Assembly (NCBI GenBank): GCA_004123355.1
Contig: SCHM01000001.1
Location: 11,108,193-11,172,192, forward strand
Reading direction: 5' to 3'
DNA from: Amphirosellinia nigrospora
Lineage: Eukaryota > Ascomycota > Sordariomycetes > Xylariales > Xylariaceae
Length of the DNA: 64,000 nt
The position numbers and the translations under genes were made by a program. Positions 1 through 11,861 of this stretch are shown one piece after another (positions within the stretch are counted from its first letter, which is position 1; every line of letters starts with the position of its first letter). Under the pieces are notes generated by a model. That model had not been told where the DNA came from, ran no database searches, and saw only the letters and a list, made by a program, of their open reading frames with translations.

Positions 1-865
1 GAAGGCACTTCGAAGTGCTTGGTTTAGCGCAGTACTTGAGTCTTTTCATTGGACCTTGAACCGTTATCGGAATACTCGCATTCGTGATTAAGCAGCGATC
101 CGTGTTTGCTACAATTTACGAACAACAAGCCGCATTTTTCTTCAGCAATCACTGTCGTGGCACCTGAATAAGATAGTGATGTTGTTCATTTTTTCCCTGG
201 GGGTTTTTTTTTCTTTTCGCCCATGATTTTTTTTCGATTTACCAATGAGGTCCAGATTCGGTTCCAGGCCAGAAATACCAAAAAGAGAATCTACCAACCT
301 CACGTGAGACAGCTTGACCCTGTGATAAACTGAAACCACGGAAGCCGTAAGTTGTTAATCGATTAATTCCTCGGCCTCCAAATTTAGGAAGGTCTAGTTA
401 CGTATAATATCTACTAGTTTTATACCATTCGGCAACAGGGAACGGGCACCGAAACATAAGCTGTCAATACGTTTGTCATAGTTACAGACGATCAATTGCC
501 CGACTTAGCTACGTCTTACCTCTGAGAAGTGCCGTGAGATGGTGCTGCAGTACTGTTTCGTGTCACAGGCGCCGCCAAAGCTGGTCCCTTCCATGTTACG
601 CCCCCTTAAAGCAAGATACCCAGCCAGTATTCAGCGAGAGAGAGAGAGAGAGAGAGAGGCTTCAGCATGGAGTGGAAATGTCCACAAAGGCTTATATTAA
701 CTGAGATAGTTTGTTGACAACGCAAGAACTTGTAGTATGAACACATCTTCAGCGTAACAGAAACAACAAAACGAAGCATAGGCTAATACAAATTTGCAAG
801 AATTCTAATCAGTGCCCCAATATAACCTTATTCCCCTAATCAAATTCAAGTTACGAAATCCAAAG
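1..865. other. Non-coding stretch at window start
   Basis: I see no supportable gene here. Open frames are short and have no recognisable protein character. The only clear structure is a GA dinucleotide tract near 636-658. The stretch contains the 3' flank of the minus-strand gene that ends at 866. Confidence 0.6.
636..658. repeat. (GA)n microsatellite
   Basis: An uninterrupted run of about 11-12 GA units is visible directly in the sequence, in intergenic DNA. Confidence 0.95.
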
Positions 866-1462
866 TCATTTGGTTACTGCCAGTTGCGAGTCTAAGCATG
901 TCCAAAGATGTGGGGGGCCGAACCAGGCCGGCTCCCATCGCTGTGTACCATAGTTGTAGTATTTTGGCTCCTGTATGCCTGGATGCCACATAGGCTGCGC
1001 AGCACCATGGGCGAAAGGGACACCGACCCAGGGATCAACTTGAGGGCTATAATACCCTACCATTGGAGGTACCATCTCCGAGAATGCAGGACGCCGGCCG
1101 GTGTCTGCCGGGTATTGGTCTGCAAAAGCGGCACCGAGATCCTCAGCAGTCAAACTTGGGTAACTCCATGTCTGGGGATCAGCGCGGTATTCAGGAATAA
1201 TCGGGGCCCGAGGATAGAACTCGGCAGCTCGTGGGTTCATGGGGCGGCAGCCAGCTGTTGGGGCTGCACACCTGGGGCCAGGTCTTGCTTCCGGTGTACT
1301 GTCGGTGGGAGGAACCATGTCGGACTGCGACTCGGTAGCCGGACCAGATGGCAGCCGACCTCCCCCGATGGTCGGGCCGGCCCATGTTTCGGTCCCTACG
1401 CCCCATGAGTAGTCCAGGTCCAGGGCTAGTGCTTGAGAAGAACCAAATGGTACCATAATCAC
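866..1462 (-). CDS. Hypothetical Pro/Tyr/Trp-rich protein, 198 aa
   Basis: This is a single uninterrupted frame of 198 codons without introns. I do not recognise the family. The product is rich in Pro, Ala, Gly, Tyr and Trp, has few long hydrophobic runs, and looks mostly disordered or extended; PP and YY-containing clusters recur in its second half. The N-terminus (MIMVPFGSSQALALDL) is mildly hydrophobic but is not a convincing signal peptide. A TATA-like run lies about 55 nt upstream of the start, which supports a real transcription unit on this strand. The opposite strand also has a long frame, but it encodes an Arg/Cys/Trp-rich peptide that looks like a shadow. No neighbour suggests a function. 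A lineage-specific small protein is the simplest reading. Confidence 0.45.
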   Translation of the reverse strand: MIMVPFGSSQALALDLDYSWGVGTETWAGPTIGGGRLPSGPATESQSDMVPPTDSTPEARPGPRCAAPTAGCRPMNPRAAEFYPRAPIIPEYRADPQTWSYPSLTAEDLGAAFADQYPADTGRRPAFSEMVPPMVGYYSPQVDPWVGVPFAHGAAQPMWHPGIQEPKYYNYGTQRWEPAWFGPPHLWTCLDSQLAVTK

Positions 1463-1515
1463 CTCCCCACTACTTTCAACTCGTCAAACTTCGTCGGTGC
1501 TGTGTTTGTCTCCAG

Positions 1516-1522
1516 ATATATA
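1516..1522 (-). promoter_or_regulatory. TATA-like element upstream of the 866-1462 gene
   Basis: The run ATATATA (TATATAT on the minus strand) lies about 54 nt before the ATG at 1462, in a plausible core-promoter position. There is no other support. Confidence 0.35.
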
Positions 1523-4500
1523 CGGGCTTGTTGGGCCCCCCTCGAGGTCAAAAGGGTGCCTTCCATACATAACCTGTGAGATTTTCGGTCTCGACTGAGC
1601 TTGGTGCCTAAGATGGCAATATCATGTGGAGGGTTTCTATTGTGGTCGGCAGTCCTTAGTTAGCATAAATAGATTCTGATACATAAACCCCTCCAATATT
1701 TTGTACACAAATTTGTTCTGTGATCCCTCCACTGGACGCTAAATGACATTTAGAGGTGCAGCATGGGGTGTATTCGCCGACAAGCAACGTCCAAGCAGTG
1801 TTCCCATATCTACTCACCTAATAACCACTCGTTTGCATCCCATCTTGTGAGCTAGCTCGCACATCAAGTGCTCTGCAACTCCTTTTAAAACCCATTGGTC
1901 GACCCTCTGTTTTCCAGCATATCTCGGTAGTTTCTGTTTTGCGGCGTTATTCCATGTGATACGAACATTTGCTGTTTTCCCACTCCAGAAACCACAAGGG
2001 AGACTATATCGTTTTGCCATTGGGATAGTTGAACTGGGTCAGTATTCGGGAGCCGAGGGGAGGTATGAGGATGAGTGATTGATGATGGATGGGAATTGAC
2101 ATCTTGGATTGTATTTTTATGGATGTTCTTGCGAGGGAGATGTTTATCCGTCGCTGTGTAAACAAACGCGATCGTTAACATGCGCACCGCGAATTGTTAT
2201 AATCTTTCTCATGTCTCACCTCCCAACAGCGCTAATCCTTGAGTTCTAATTCGTAAGTATCGTAGTACAGAACCCAGCGCGTAGTGCCATGTAGTCAGTC
2301 AAGGGATAATGTGCGTCGGAAAGTAACCAGGAAAGTAACAAACAAGTCACAAGGATTTATCCCCCCAGAAATTAGATAACCCAGCAAAGAATTAACGGGT
2401 AATATATTTACGCGTGTAGAAGACATGATAACATTAATTGTTTTGGTGTCGAAATTTTTTAAATCTCCAAGTTGATGATAGCCCTTGCTTGGTTGTCACT
2501 ATAAAGGTCTCGTCGTGGTAGAGCCAGGGGGAAATAATAGTTGAAGAGGCATATAAGAGATGTTCAAAGAATTGAGACCATTGGGGTAACATATGTCTGG
2601 ATGAGTAGTCTCCCTAAACTTATGTTTGGTCACATACTGTCGTGGTGCCGTCCCCCCAACTCCCCTAACAAAGGACTGTGTGCATATGGAGAATTTGCGT
2701 GATAACAAGTTTTATATTATACCTATATACGGAAAACCCGATACATACTAGTATAATTCATTCTCTAGACTTCGTATCTTTTTGATGTCATCAAGCGTAA
2801 CACTACGGAATCGTGCCTGCGTTTAATTTACTCTGGTACTTTGGGAAAATCCCTTCGCGAATGGAATGAGATTGTTGTATTACACAAACAATACCAATTA
2901 GAGGCAAGGTTTGTGCACCAATGAGCAATAAGTGACTATAGTACACCCCTACATTCATGATACATTATTGCTCCTGGGTGGCTAGCAAGAAACGAGTTAT
3001 CCCTTCAAAGACCAATGTAGAGGCCGCATAAACAATTAGATGTATCTGATAATATAATTACCTAAGTATTATATATGCTTAACTAGGTATATTTGTTTCT
3101 ATTTTACTTATTCCATTTATCGAGTCGCAGGGGAACAGCATCGTCGCCCTCAGACAACTAGAATGAACGTCCGCTAGATGTTTAGAAGAATGCTTAGAGC
3201 TAATGCCGCGAGTACACGAGATAATTTGTGCATTAAAAGATACTTAGTAGTTAGTAATAGTTCGTTTATCGCTTTTTACTCGAGACTGGCTAGTATCTTT
3301 TATATTCCAAAAATATTATCCGACCGCCTTCAATTTGTTTCAATCCAAGTTCATCTACTCGCCTATTGAAGTTCATCTCAATTCCCTAGGCAAGACAAAC
3401 TTATCAAAAATTCAACTCTCGATTTCGAGCAGCTCTGAGTGTCATAATACAGAACTGCAACACTATACCACAACACTACAAAAGGTAGAACGTTGTCAAG
3501 TCGAGCACTTGACTGCTTGCAGTTGACTATACGTGTACTGGACTCGTGACACTGAGAACCTTGACATATTACCGGCTTTGGCGCAGGATTGTCTCGGTCT
3601 ATCATAAATGGATAGTTCTTCACTTACGTTTCATCCCCAATAACACTCCACACGACACTTAGAGAGCTGTGCTTCAATTGATATCTTTCGTGTCATGGAG
3701 TGGCACAACATATATACATGTAGATTGAAGACAATAGCCTTCACATGTAGCATGTTAGGGTCCAAACGGAGAGATTTTGGCGCGCACATGGCACAGCCAC
3801 GATGAAGCAGGGAGGCAATGGAGCAAATGATATATCACGATCAATTTTTGTCTAACGATTAAAGCCGGTGCAGCATTTTCTTATATACACGCGAACTACT
3901 ATTTTCTATCCTGATGGGATTTCTAGATTATTTGTTATGCCAGACTATAGGCGGTCAGGGGCGTCACCATGCAGCATAGCCTATTGGTTGATGATATAGC
4001 CTTCACTTTATCCAGACAAGCGACCCGAGTATTCAGCGAGAAGGGGAATCTCAATCCAGGCACCGGAATGTTGAAAATTGCGTTGAAGCTTATTTGCCGA
4101 TTAAGAATATCGCTTGTAGAAAATCCACCAACCGTTGCGATTTACCTCATGAGCTCCCCTGTCAGGATAATTGGTCACAGTGACCCTACGGGGTAGATCT
4201 AGTGGACCTTCGTATATATATATATGACTGCAACCCCTTATATTGGGAGGTTCAGGAATTAATTGACCACTCTTATAAGCCCTAACTACGTCCCTGGTTG
4301 CAAGCAGGTCTCTCTATTCACTCTGGAGCCCAATCACCTGACATCCCCGACGTTAATATCAAGGTAGAAGAGCCTTTCCAAGATGAACTGTATAATACGT
4401 AATAGTATATCAGCATCTCCTACATAATATTCTTCCTAAAACGTCGACGATCCTATTTCCTCTTAAAGAATAATGATTATGTTCGGTCTTCTTTAAATAT

Positions 4501-4577
4501 TCTCCTTTCACTGTTTGTATATGGTTCACGCGATGCATTAATCACTATACTGGTTCAACCGGCGCGTCTGTTAAACA
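1523..4577. other. Gene-poor intergenic block
   Basis: About 3 kb without a supportable gene. The small open frames (for example 1814-2187 minus, 2499-2708 minus, 3178-3526 plus, 3969-4196 plus) have no conserved motifs, no consistent intron signals and a composition like translated AT-rich DNA. A short (TA)n tract lies at about 4213-4225. Confidence 0.55.
4213..4225. repeat. (TA)n microsatellite
   Basis: A short alternating TA run in intergenic DNA, seen directly. Confidence 0.8.
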
Positions 4578-5317
4578 ATGGAGGTGCAGGCTTTTTATCT
4601 ACTTACACTGACTTACATCTGGCAATTCGCGATGGCGTCTTTCCATAACAATTTCGATGGTGCCACCGAGCATACAGACGTACTTCTGGAATGGGATCCT
4701 GCGGACACAACAGACTATCCCCTAGCTATCCGCGCACGAGTCTTGAATAAGACAAGTGATCGCGAGGTGAACACAATAGAGGCAGCCATTGCGAGTAAGT
4801 CAGGCAATCCTACAAAAGGCACGCCGTAATTAAGAACCAAATAGCCGGACTTACCGACGACTCATTCCTTTGGCGAGACTTACCTTTCCCCCTCCCATTC
4901 TTCCCAGATGCTAGGTATGAGCTTCGGGTCTTGCGTCAGCAGCAAGCGGATAACGCAACATTCGGACTCGTTGTTACTTCCTCGCCTCCTTTCACTATAC
5001 TACCGCAAGATGAAGATATCAATAATGACTGGCAGACTGTATGGACGCCCCGGTACTCGATAGAGTTCGTGTTACTGGTACTTGCTGGGCTAATGGGATG
5101 CCGATAGAAACCAAATGAAACCGCGACTAGCTCCCCGGAGCCGACGAATCCGGCACATTCGGATGACCGTCCTAGCAGTAGTACGGCCATCGCTGCGGGT
5201 TTGGTCGTGCCGTTCGTAGTGGGAATATCTGCCACGGTCTTCTTGTGGATGCGACGACGACAGAAGAGAATCACGGCAGAGCGCCGCAAAGAAAGGGCAG
5301 GACTTGTAATTGACTAG
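4578..5317 (+). CDS. Single-pass membrane protein with extracellular domain, 3 exons, 203 aa
   Basis: Three exons join in frame: 4578-4794, 4845-5052 and 5131-5317. The introns (50 and 78 nt) are GT-AG, and the second contains a GCTAAT branch-like site. The protein starts with a hydrophobic signal segment (MEVQAFYLLTLTYIWQFAMA). Next comes a luminal or extracellular domain of about 120 residues rich in aromatic and acidic residues, with possible N-glycosylation sites (NKT, NAT). A Ser/Thr/Pro linker follows, then one transmembrane helix (AAIAAGLVVPFVVGISATVF) and a short basic cytosolic tail (WMRRRQKR...) ending in GLVID. This architecture occurs in many filamentous ascomycete plasma-membrane proteins of unknown role. 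The second intron is inferred; reading straight through instead meets a TAG at 5106. Function is unknown; a cell-surface sensor or receptor-like role is only an inference. Confidence 0.7.
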
Positions 5318-5429
5318 TACCACGTGGTCATTGTGGCGTGGGATTACCGAGAGTCAATGTCTTCCACCGACGCCAGGGTCTGAGACAATGGGACTTGAGA
5401 TGCTGGCGTGCTCATATATACCACGGGCA

Positions 5430-6050
5430 TTATGCGATGACATCGGTGGTGCTGCCAGCTCATCATCCAGGACATGCTCATCTCCTACGAGGTAGAGGAC
5501 AGCACATATGGGCAACTCTAGTATAGAGGTGTAAGGGATACTTTAGTATTCTCTACAACCTCAACGCCAAGCCATATCATGGGACTGCAGCTATATCGTG
5601 GAAAGAAGGAGAAGTACCGAAAATACTAACTAGTGTATGACTCTACGACCGAGTCAACATATTCTTTCGGAATTTGGAACTACTTACCATGGATCCCCCG
5701 GCCATAAGCACGACGGGTGTGCCTGCTATTGTGAGAATTCAGAGTGGGTACGTGGTATAGGAAGCTGGGGGTGATTTACACCATACGCGGCAATAATTAT
5801 TTCCATGAGAGACTGGAGGGTTCCGCGCGGCAGTTGAGGAGATTGTCAGCGTAGCATCAAATCGAAGACAGGACTGCCGCATATATCTGACATCATCACG
5901 CCCGTTGGAATTACACTACGAGTACAAGTGGAATCGCTAGACTGAAGAGTACTTGGGTATACTACTTGCACATACGGGCTGCTGGCGGAGCTGAGACTGC
6001 GCCCTACCAACAAACACGAAAAGTCTGGGAACACCACATGGACCGTATAC
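5430..6050 (+). pseudogene. Possible decayed gene fragments
   Basis: Protein-like plus-strand segments appear in changing frames: one giving QLIIQDMLISYEVEDSTYG (about 5459-5515), one giving YNLNAKPYHGTAAISWKEGE (about 5554-5613), then one giving STTESTYSFGIWNYLPWIP (about 5645-5700) after a frame change. Each is short and has an ordinary, non-repetitive composition, but they do not join without several frame shifts or unseen introns. I do not recognise a family. They could also be chance frames. Confidence 0.22.
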
Positions 6051-7430
6051 ACTATTGAATGCTTAGCGAGTGATCGACGAGAATTCGTAGCGAGATCAAA
6101 CCAGAATCGGAATCAGACCATCATATATTCATGTGCTTGGTGGCTCCGCGATGCCACTCAATTTACTGGTATAAATTCATGATTCTGTGCATAATGTAAT
6201 ATAGTATCGGAAACTGTGGGCCGAGGATCAATCAACACCAAACTTGTGGTCTGAGCTGTGTACTACATGGCGCCGTGTTCTACTAGGTGAGTCAGTAAAA
6301 ACTGTCAAACAGCGAATTTGGACGCCGATAATTCATCTCTGTACGTAATACCGGCCTGGCGCCAGATTGGGTTGGGGCTCGCAATTTGTGTCTACTTTTG
6401 CTTCTAGCCCCGGTCGAACTGCCAGAAGACCCAGTACATGGTACCTAAGCCGTTCTTCGGAAGTCTCGGTGACAATACGACTCGGAAGCTTATGCACTGG
6501 ATTTGCATGTATGCATGTCGCGAGCCAGGCAGCCAGCCTCACACTCGCACCCGAGTTGACAGTGCCAACACTGTTTCGCTCTTGTACGTAAATATTGCAC
6601 GACACGATGCTTTGTCAGTGACCTAATGCACTCAGAAAACACTTAACCCCGAACGGGTACCTGCCATCCTGATGGGGTCGGAGATTTGAATATTCATCTT
6701 CCCGTCGCCCATGTGCTCTGACTAGCGTCTGTATTGGCGAAAATACCGCCGAGCGCCAGACATCTCCCGATTACTCGGGTTCAGTCACACTCAGATCGTA
6801 TTTGCAACAGTGATCATTCAGCCCTATATGAGATGGGGTGCCTCATGTTGTCTAGCCATAGGGCCATTATTAGGCATAGCACACTACGCTACAGAGTAAA
6901 CCTTGTGTGATGTGCGCCGACCTAACTTGAGATGATAAAGCTTAAGAGTTAAAAAAAGTTCTGCTACACTAAATTCTAAATTTGAGTTGCTGGATGATCT
7001 GCACTGATCCTCGCAGGTCTAGGCTTTGCTGCTATAAATTGAAAGGTACAGTAGCCTAGGACTTACCGGGCTTCTGGAATTGCGGAATAAAAAATTGCCA
7101 GCTCAGAGTTGTGCGTGCTTCGCTTTACATATTATTTTTTCGTCTACATGCAGGGCGGTCAGCAATCCTCACGTACCATGTCTTCCCAAGTGCCAAGCCC
7201 ACAAAAGAGTAGACTGGATGTACAAATAGTTCGGCGACAAAAAAAAAGAATACTAAGCTCTAGACTTCAGCCCTAGCCGACAATTCTGGCGATGTGGAAA
7301 CGAGCAATCGTGTGTCATGCGTTTTCATGTCCTCGATAGGATATAGATTTACATCTGTGTGCTTTTCATAGGACGAAAGCTTCGAGAATCCCCTGGGGCG
7401 ATGCGGTCGATCCGGAACGCAGCACGTTTT

Positions 7431-7500
7431 TTAATTAGGACCGGCGGATTATTGATACAGTATAAGTACTGTATCGTATTCAGAATCACCTTCTAATTAA
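7431..7500. repeat. 70-bp inverted-repeat structure with inner hairpin
   Basis: The ends TTAATTAG (7431-7438) and CTAATTAA (7493-7500) are inverted copies. Inside, GATACAGTA (7454-7462) and TACTGTATC (7467-7475) form a perfect 9-bp hairpin with a 4-nt loop. It may be a small MITE-like remnant or a chance structure; no target-site duplication is evident. Confidence 0.4.
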
Positions 7501-8983
7501 TGATGTAGGTTATGTTTCAAGCACGCACTACTACATCTGCACTATATTAGCTGTAAGAACCAACAGCTTACAATCTGTCGTAAAAATACCCACAAACCAC
7601 CTACTCACGTCAAGCACGTCATGAAAAAATAAGTTATTGAGGGAGAAAAATTTAAATCGTATCGGTATAAGCTTGGGCGGCAAAAGATGTGTCGCGTGAA
7701 CATAGACATACAATAGACGCGAGCCTGACCAATTACGCGCATAGACATCCTTTCTTGGCCTTTGGTTCTCTCCCATTATTGATAGGTGGCGGTGTATGGC
7801 GTCAGTTGTAAAATGAAAGCTGGACAGCTCGCAAGATGGCTGAAAGGTTCGCCGGGTTAGTGTAGGCGGTTAGGTGTTGTTAGCCAGGTCCGTGGCTGAT
7901 GTACCTGCATTAGCGTCGTACTGTACTGCAGGCACAATAGCAAATGTTGCCTAGCCTAGTATGTATATGGATCGGGATGGTTGTTTCCGCGTCGAGCAGT
8001 CGGTTGGGTCGACATAAAGCGGGGCAGCACATATGGTTTTTTTTTCTATTGGTGACAGAGAGGACAATTCCAACCTCCTGTTCTCTCTGCTATCACCCTT
8101 TCTACTACACGTATTCACAATAGCAATAACTTCCGAGCCAGAAATTTCCTGTCTAATTGTTGTACAAATACACTATAATATACAACATGTCTATTTACGT
8201 CTATTTCAGCTTTAGTGTCAGCACATCTTTTCCTATTACGGGACAGTCGCTCATCTCCTGCGCCCCTTTTCCACAAAACTTCTTCATGCCTGGTTGGGTT
8301 GGCGGCCTTTGCGACAGGGGCCCCTGTTGCCACGATGGTCAACCTGCCCAGACAAGTCGTATCAATAGTCAACAAAGACCCGATGTATCTCCATTGACTG
8401 TTCACCGTGCCCACCCACATCTGTAGACTCGCCCAAGCTTACCCTAAGCGTAGCTAGCATCGAGGAGTAAACGGGGCTCTGCGGGATTCGAGCCAATCGT
8501 GGAGCAGCTAGTCAGCCTCCTAATGTCAGCCAACTATGCGCCGAAAAGGTCTCTCCGGGCTTGTTGCTACTCTCGTATGCAGACTCTGCAGTAGAACGGG
8601 GCAGGGCTTTGGGACCTTGGTCGCCCGACTCTCCACATACTACTTGTACATACCGCCTAGTACATACGTAGTAGTAGCCGAGTGGGCGTCGGTGGACATC
8701 AGCACTAAAGCAGAATGGTGGATTGGTTTAGTCTGGTCGATGGTGGTAGGACACACTCCCACCGTGGGCGTGCGGTTGGTAGTATCAATAAAGGAGGCAC
8801 TTATTTAATAAGGACTGCCCACTACGACTCTCCGAATGGGTTTCTTCCTCTTTACGCCGTTTCTATCTTCAAGATCAACTACCAGGTAGAGTTTCTGCTC
8901 GCCCAGGACGTATTTCACGTCAGCCACTCGTTATCTAACAACATATACATTCGTTGCAATATTATATAATCTAATCACTCACA

Positions 8984-11861
8984 ATGGCCCCATCACTTGT
9001 TAAGACGGTTGGCGCTGCCGCCGCCATTTTCGCCGCCTCGGCCAACGCTCATTATCCGCGAACAACTACCCGGCAAACAACTATCCGGCGAACAACAACT
9101 ATCCCGTCTACGGATACCCGGTCTACCCCGGCACCACCAGCACCCCGTTCCCGCCGGCAGCGTGACTCCTTCGTCCACCTCCAGTGTCCCGGTTGTCACC
9201 TCAAGCACCGAGCTGCCCACAACCAGCTCCAGCTCTGTGCCCGCTACTAGCAGCACCCCCGCAAGCAGCGTTCCTAGCAGCTCTAGCGTTCCTGGCACTA
9301 GCTCGAGTGAACTGCCCAGCACCAGCAGCACTCCTGGCTCTGGCACCCCAACTGGATACAGCAGCACTCCTGCTGTTAGCACTCCCGCCACCAGCGAGAC
9401 CAGCTCCCCTTCCACGAGCAGCACTCCGGGCTCTGGCACACCCACCGGTTCTAGCAGCACTCCTGGCTCTGGTACTCCTACTGGATATAGCAGCACTCCT
9501 GCTGTTAGCACTCCTGTCACCAGCGAGACCAGCTCTCCTTCGACCAGCAGCACCCCCGGCACTGGCTCAAGCAGCACTCCCGGCTCCGGAACTCCCACCG
9601 GCTCAAGCAGCACCCCGGGCAGCGGTTATCCCACCAACTACCCTGGCTACCCTGTCCCTAGCAGCAGCACCAGCAGCGGCAGTGTTCCCAGCGGTACACC
9701 CTCTACTAGCGAGAGCAGTGGCCCAACTACCAGCACTCCCGCCACTGGTACTCCCACCGGCTCCAGCAGCACTCCTGGTTCGGGCACTCCTACTGGCTCT
9801 AGCACCCCAGGCTCTGGTACTCCTACCGGGTACAGTAGCACTCCTGGCACTGGCTCTAGCAGCACCCCTGGTTCTGGTACTCCCACTGGCTACAGCAGCA
9901 CTCCCGTCACCAGCGGAACTAGCTCTCCTTCGACCAGCAGCACTCCCGGCTCCGGTACTCCTACCGGCTTCAGCAGCACTCCTGGCACTGGTTCCAGCAG
10001 CACCCCTGGCTCTGGCACTCCCACCGGCTCTAGCAGCGTTCCTGGTAACGGATATCCTACCAACTACCCTGGTTACCCCGTTCCTAGCAGCAGCACTGTC
10101 AGTGTTCCTGGCGGCTCTTCCTCAGCCAGCAGCACCCCGGGCTCTGGCTCTAGCACCCCAGGCTCTGGAACTCCCACCGGCTCTACTCCTGGCTCCGGTA
10201 CTCCCACTGGCTCCAGCAGCACTCCCGGCTCCGGTACTCCCACTGGTTACAGCAGCACCCCACTGGTGCTAGCAGCACTCCTGTTACCAGCGGAACCAGC
10301 TCTCCGTCGACCAGCAGCACTCCTGTTACCAGCGGAACCAGCTCTCCGTCGACCAGCAGCACCCCTGGCTCCGGCACTCCTACCGGCTTCAGCAGCACCC
10401 CTGGCACTGGCTCCAGCAGCACTCCCGGCTCCGGAACTCCCACCGGCTCAAGCAGCGTCCCCGGTAACGGATACCCGACCAACTACCCTGGTTACCCTGT
10501 CCCAGCAGCAGCACCAGCAGCGGCAGTGTTCCTAGCGGTACACCCTCTTCAAGCCCGAGCGGCTCCCCTTCGGCTAGCAGCACCCCTGCCACCAGCGAGA
10601 CTAGCTCTCCCTCCACGAGCAGCACTCCCGGCTCTGGCACACCTACTGGTTCCAGCACCCCTGGCTCTAGCACTCCTACCGGTGCCAGCAGCACTCCCGG
10701 CTCCGGCACTCCCACTGGTTACAGCAGCACACCCGGGTACTGGTTCCAGCAGCACTCCTGGCTCCGGAACTCCTACTGGCAGCACTCCCGTTACTAGCGA
10801 GACTAGCTCTCCTTCCACTAGCGGCGTTCCTGGCAGCGGTTACCCTACTGGGTACCCCAGCGGTGGTGTTAGCTCTAGCGAGACCAGCTCTCCTTCAACC
10901 AGTGGTGTCCCTGGCACTGGATCTAGCAGCACTCCTGGTGCTCCTGGCAGTGGTTACCCTACCGGATACCCACCGGTGGTGTCACCTCCAGCGAGACGAG
11001 CTCCCCTACTACCACTGCTCCTGTCTCGTACACCACTTCGACTATTTACTCCACCACCTGTATCGAGACCGCTCCTGGCCAGACGACCACAGTTACTATC
11101 CCTGTCAGCACCACTGTTTGCCCTGTGACGGAGACCAGAGCACCGCCTCTCCCACCACACCACTGCTTTCACCACGTCGACTCTCTACTCCACCTCGACC
11201 TACTCTACCCAGGGCACCCCACCACTGTCGTCATTCCCGTCGGCACCACTGTCTGCCCTGGTGACCGAGACTGCGACTCCCACCGGTGGTACCCCGCGGA
11301 GGTTACCCGACTGGCAACCAGCCCGGTGGAGGTGAGGCTACCACCACCACCACCTCGACCCTCTGGCTGCCCACTACCGTCTACGTCTCTTCCGTTTCCG
11401 CTGAGACCGTTCCTGCTGGTGGCTACCCACCGGCGGTTCCCCCGGTGAGACCTATCCCGCTGGTGGTAACTCTCCCAGCCAGACCTACCCCGCCGGCGGC
11501 AACTCTCCTAGCCAGAGCTACCCTGCTGGTGGCAACTCTCCCGCTACCAGCGGTGTTGCTTACCCTACTGAGAGCTACCCTGCCGGTGGTTACCCCACTG
11601 GTGGTGCTTCTCCCAGCACCAGCGACGTTGAGGTCTACGTCACCGCCACCGTTGTTCCTGTCACCAACTACCCTGCCGGCAACCCTACCTACCCGCCGGT
11701 GGTTACCCAGGAACCAACGCCACCCTCAGCACTTCCGTTCTCCCCACGTCGTTCCCGGCTCGTACCCGACCGGCACCCCCATCCCCACCGCCGCCGCTTC
11801 CAAGAGCGGCATCAGCGCCGCCTTCATGGCCGTCGCTGGTCTTCTGGCTTTCGTTCTATAA
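8984..11861 (+). CDS. Ser/Thr/Pro-rich, tandem-repeat GPI-anchored cell-wall protein (frame broken by indels)
   Basis: The start at 8984 opens a signal peptide (MAPSLVKTVGAAAAIFAASA). A short region of NNYP-type repeats and a very long low-complexity domain follow, built from STPGSGTPTG-like and SETSSPSTS units. Next come segments with TTVTIPVSTTVCP-type motifs typical of fungal adhesin-like wall proteins, and a Tyr/Pro/Gly-rich stretch with repeated YPAGGNSP. The C-terminus (TAAASKSGISAAFMAVAGLL, then AFVL and stop) is a typical GPI-anchor addition signal. The product would be a heavily O-mannosylated wall mannoprotein or adhesin. The reading frame changes about ten times. Comparison with neighbouring repeat copies shows that most changes are losses of one base from a C run (for example at 9056, 9143-9146, 10258-10261, 10969-10971), with a few gains (10735-10737). 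With these ignored the gene reads from signal peptide to anchor. It may be a working gene with assembly errors or a decaying repeat gene. Confidence 0.75.
9290..10975 (+). repeat. Coding minisatellite with higher-order period of about 420 bp
   Basis: Short units of about 27-30 bp encoding STPGSGTPTG variants repeat throughout. A distinct marker encoding GYPTNYPGYPVPSSS recurs at about 9624, 10050 and 10469, that is at spacings of about 426 and 419 bp. This indicates that larger blocks were duplicated on top of the short repeat. Confidence 0.85.

Larger units (their letters stand above)
5318..8983. other. Gene-poor intergenic block with coding-like debris
   Basis: There is no intact gene. Between about 5430 and 6050 several short plus-strand stretches in different frames look protein-like (listed separately). 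Elsewhere the open frames are short and unconvincing. A small inverted-repeat structure lies at 7431-7500. The last part is the 5' flank of the cell-wall gene that starts at 8984. Confidence 0.5.

Noticed and set aside
908-1408. Plus-strand frame overlapping the 866-1462 gene
   Set aside because: Cys/Arg/Trp-rich composition typical of an antisense shadow; the minus strand has a TATA-like element and cleaner composition.
8460-8525. Possible minus-strand tRNA (GGCTCGAATCCC looks like a B box)
   Set aside because: The bases flanking the putative T-loop do not pair, and no D-arm or acceptor stem can be formed.
9184-10272. Long Leu/Ala/Pro-rich frames overlapping the wall-protein gene on both strands
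   Set aside because: These are shadow frames of the STPGSG repeat; they have no start context, signal or motif of their own.
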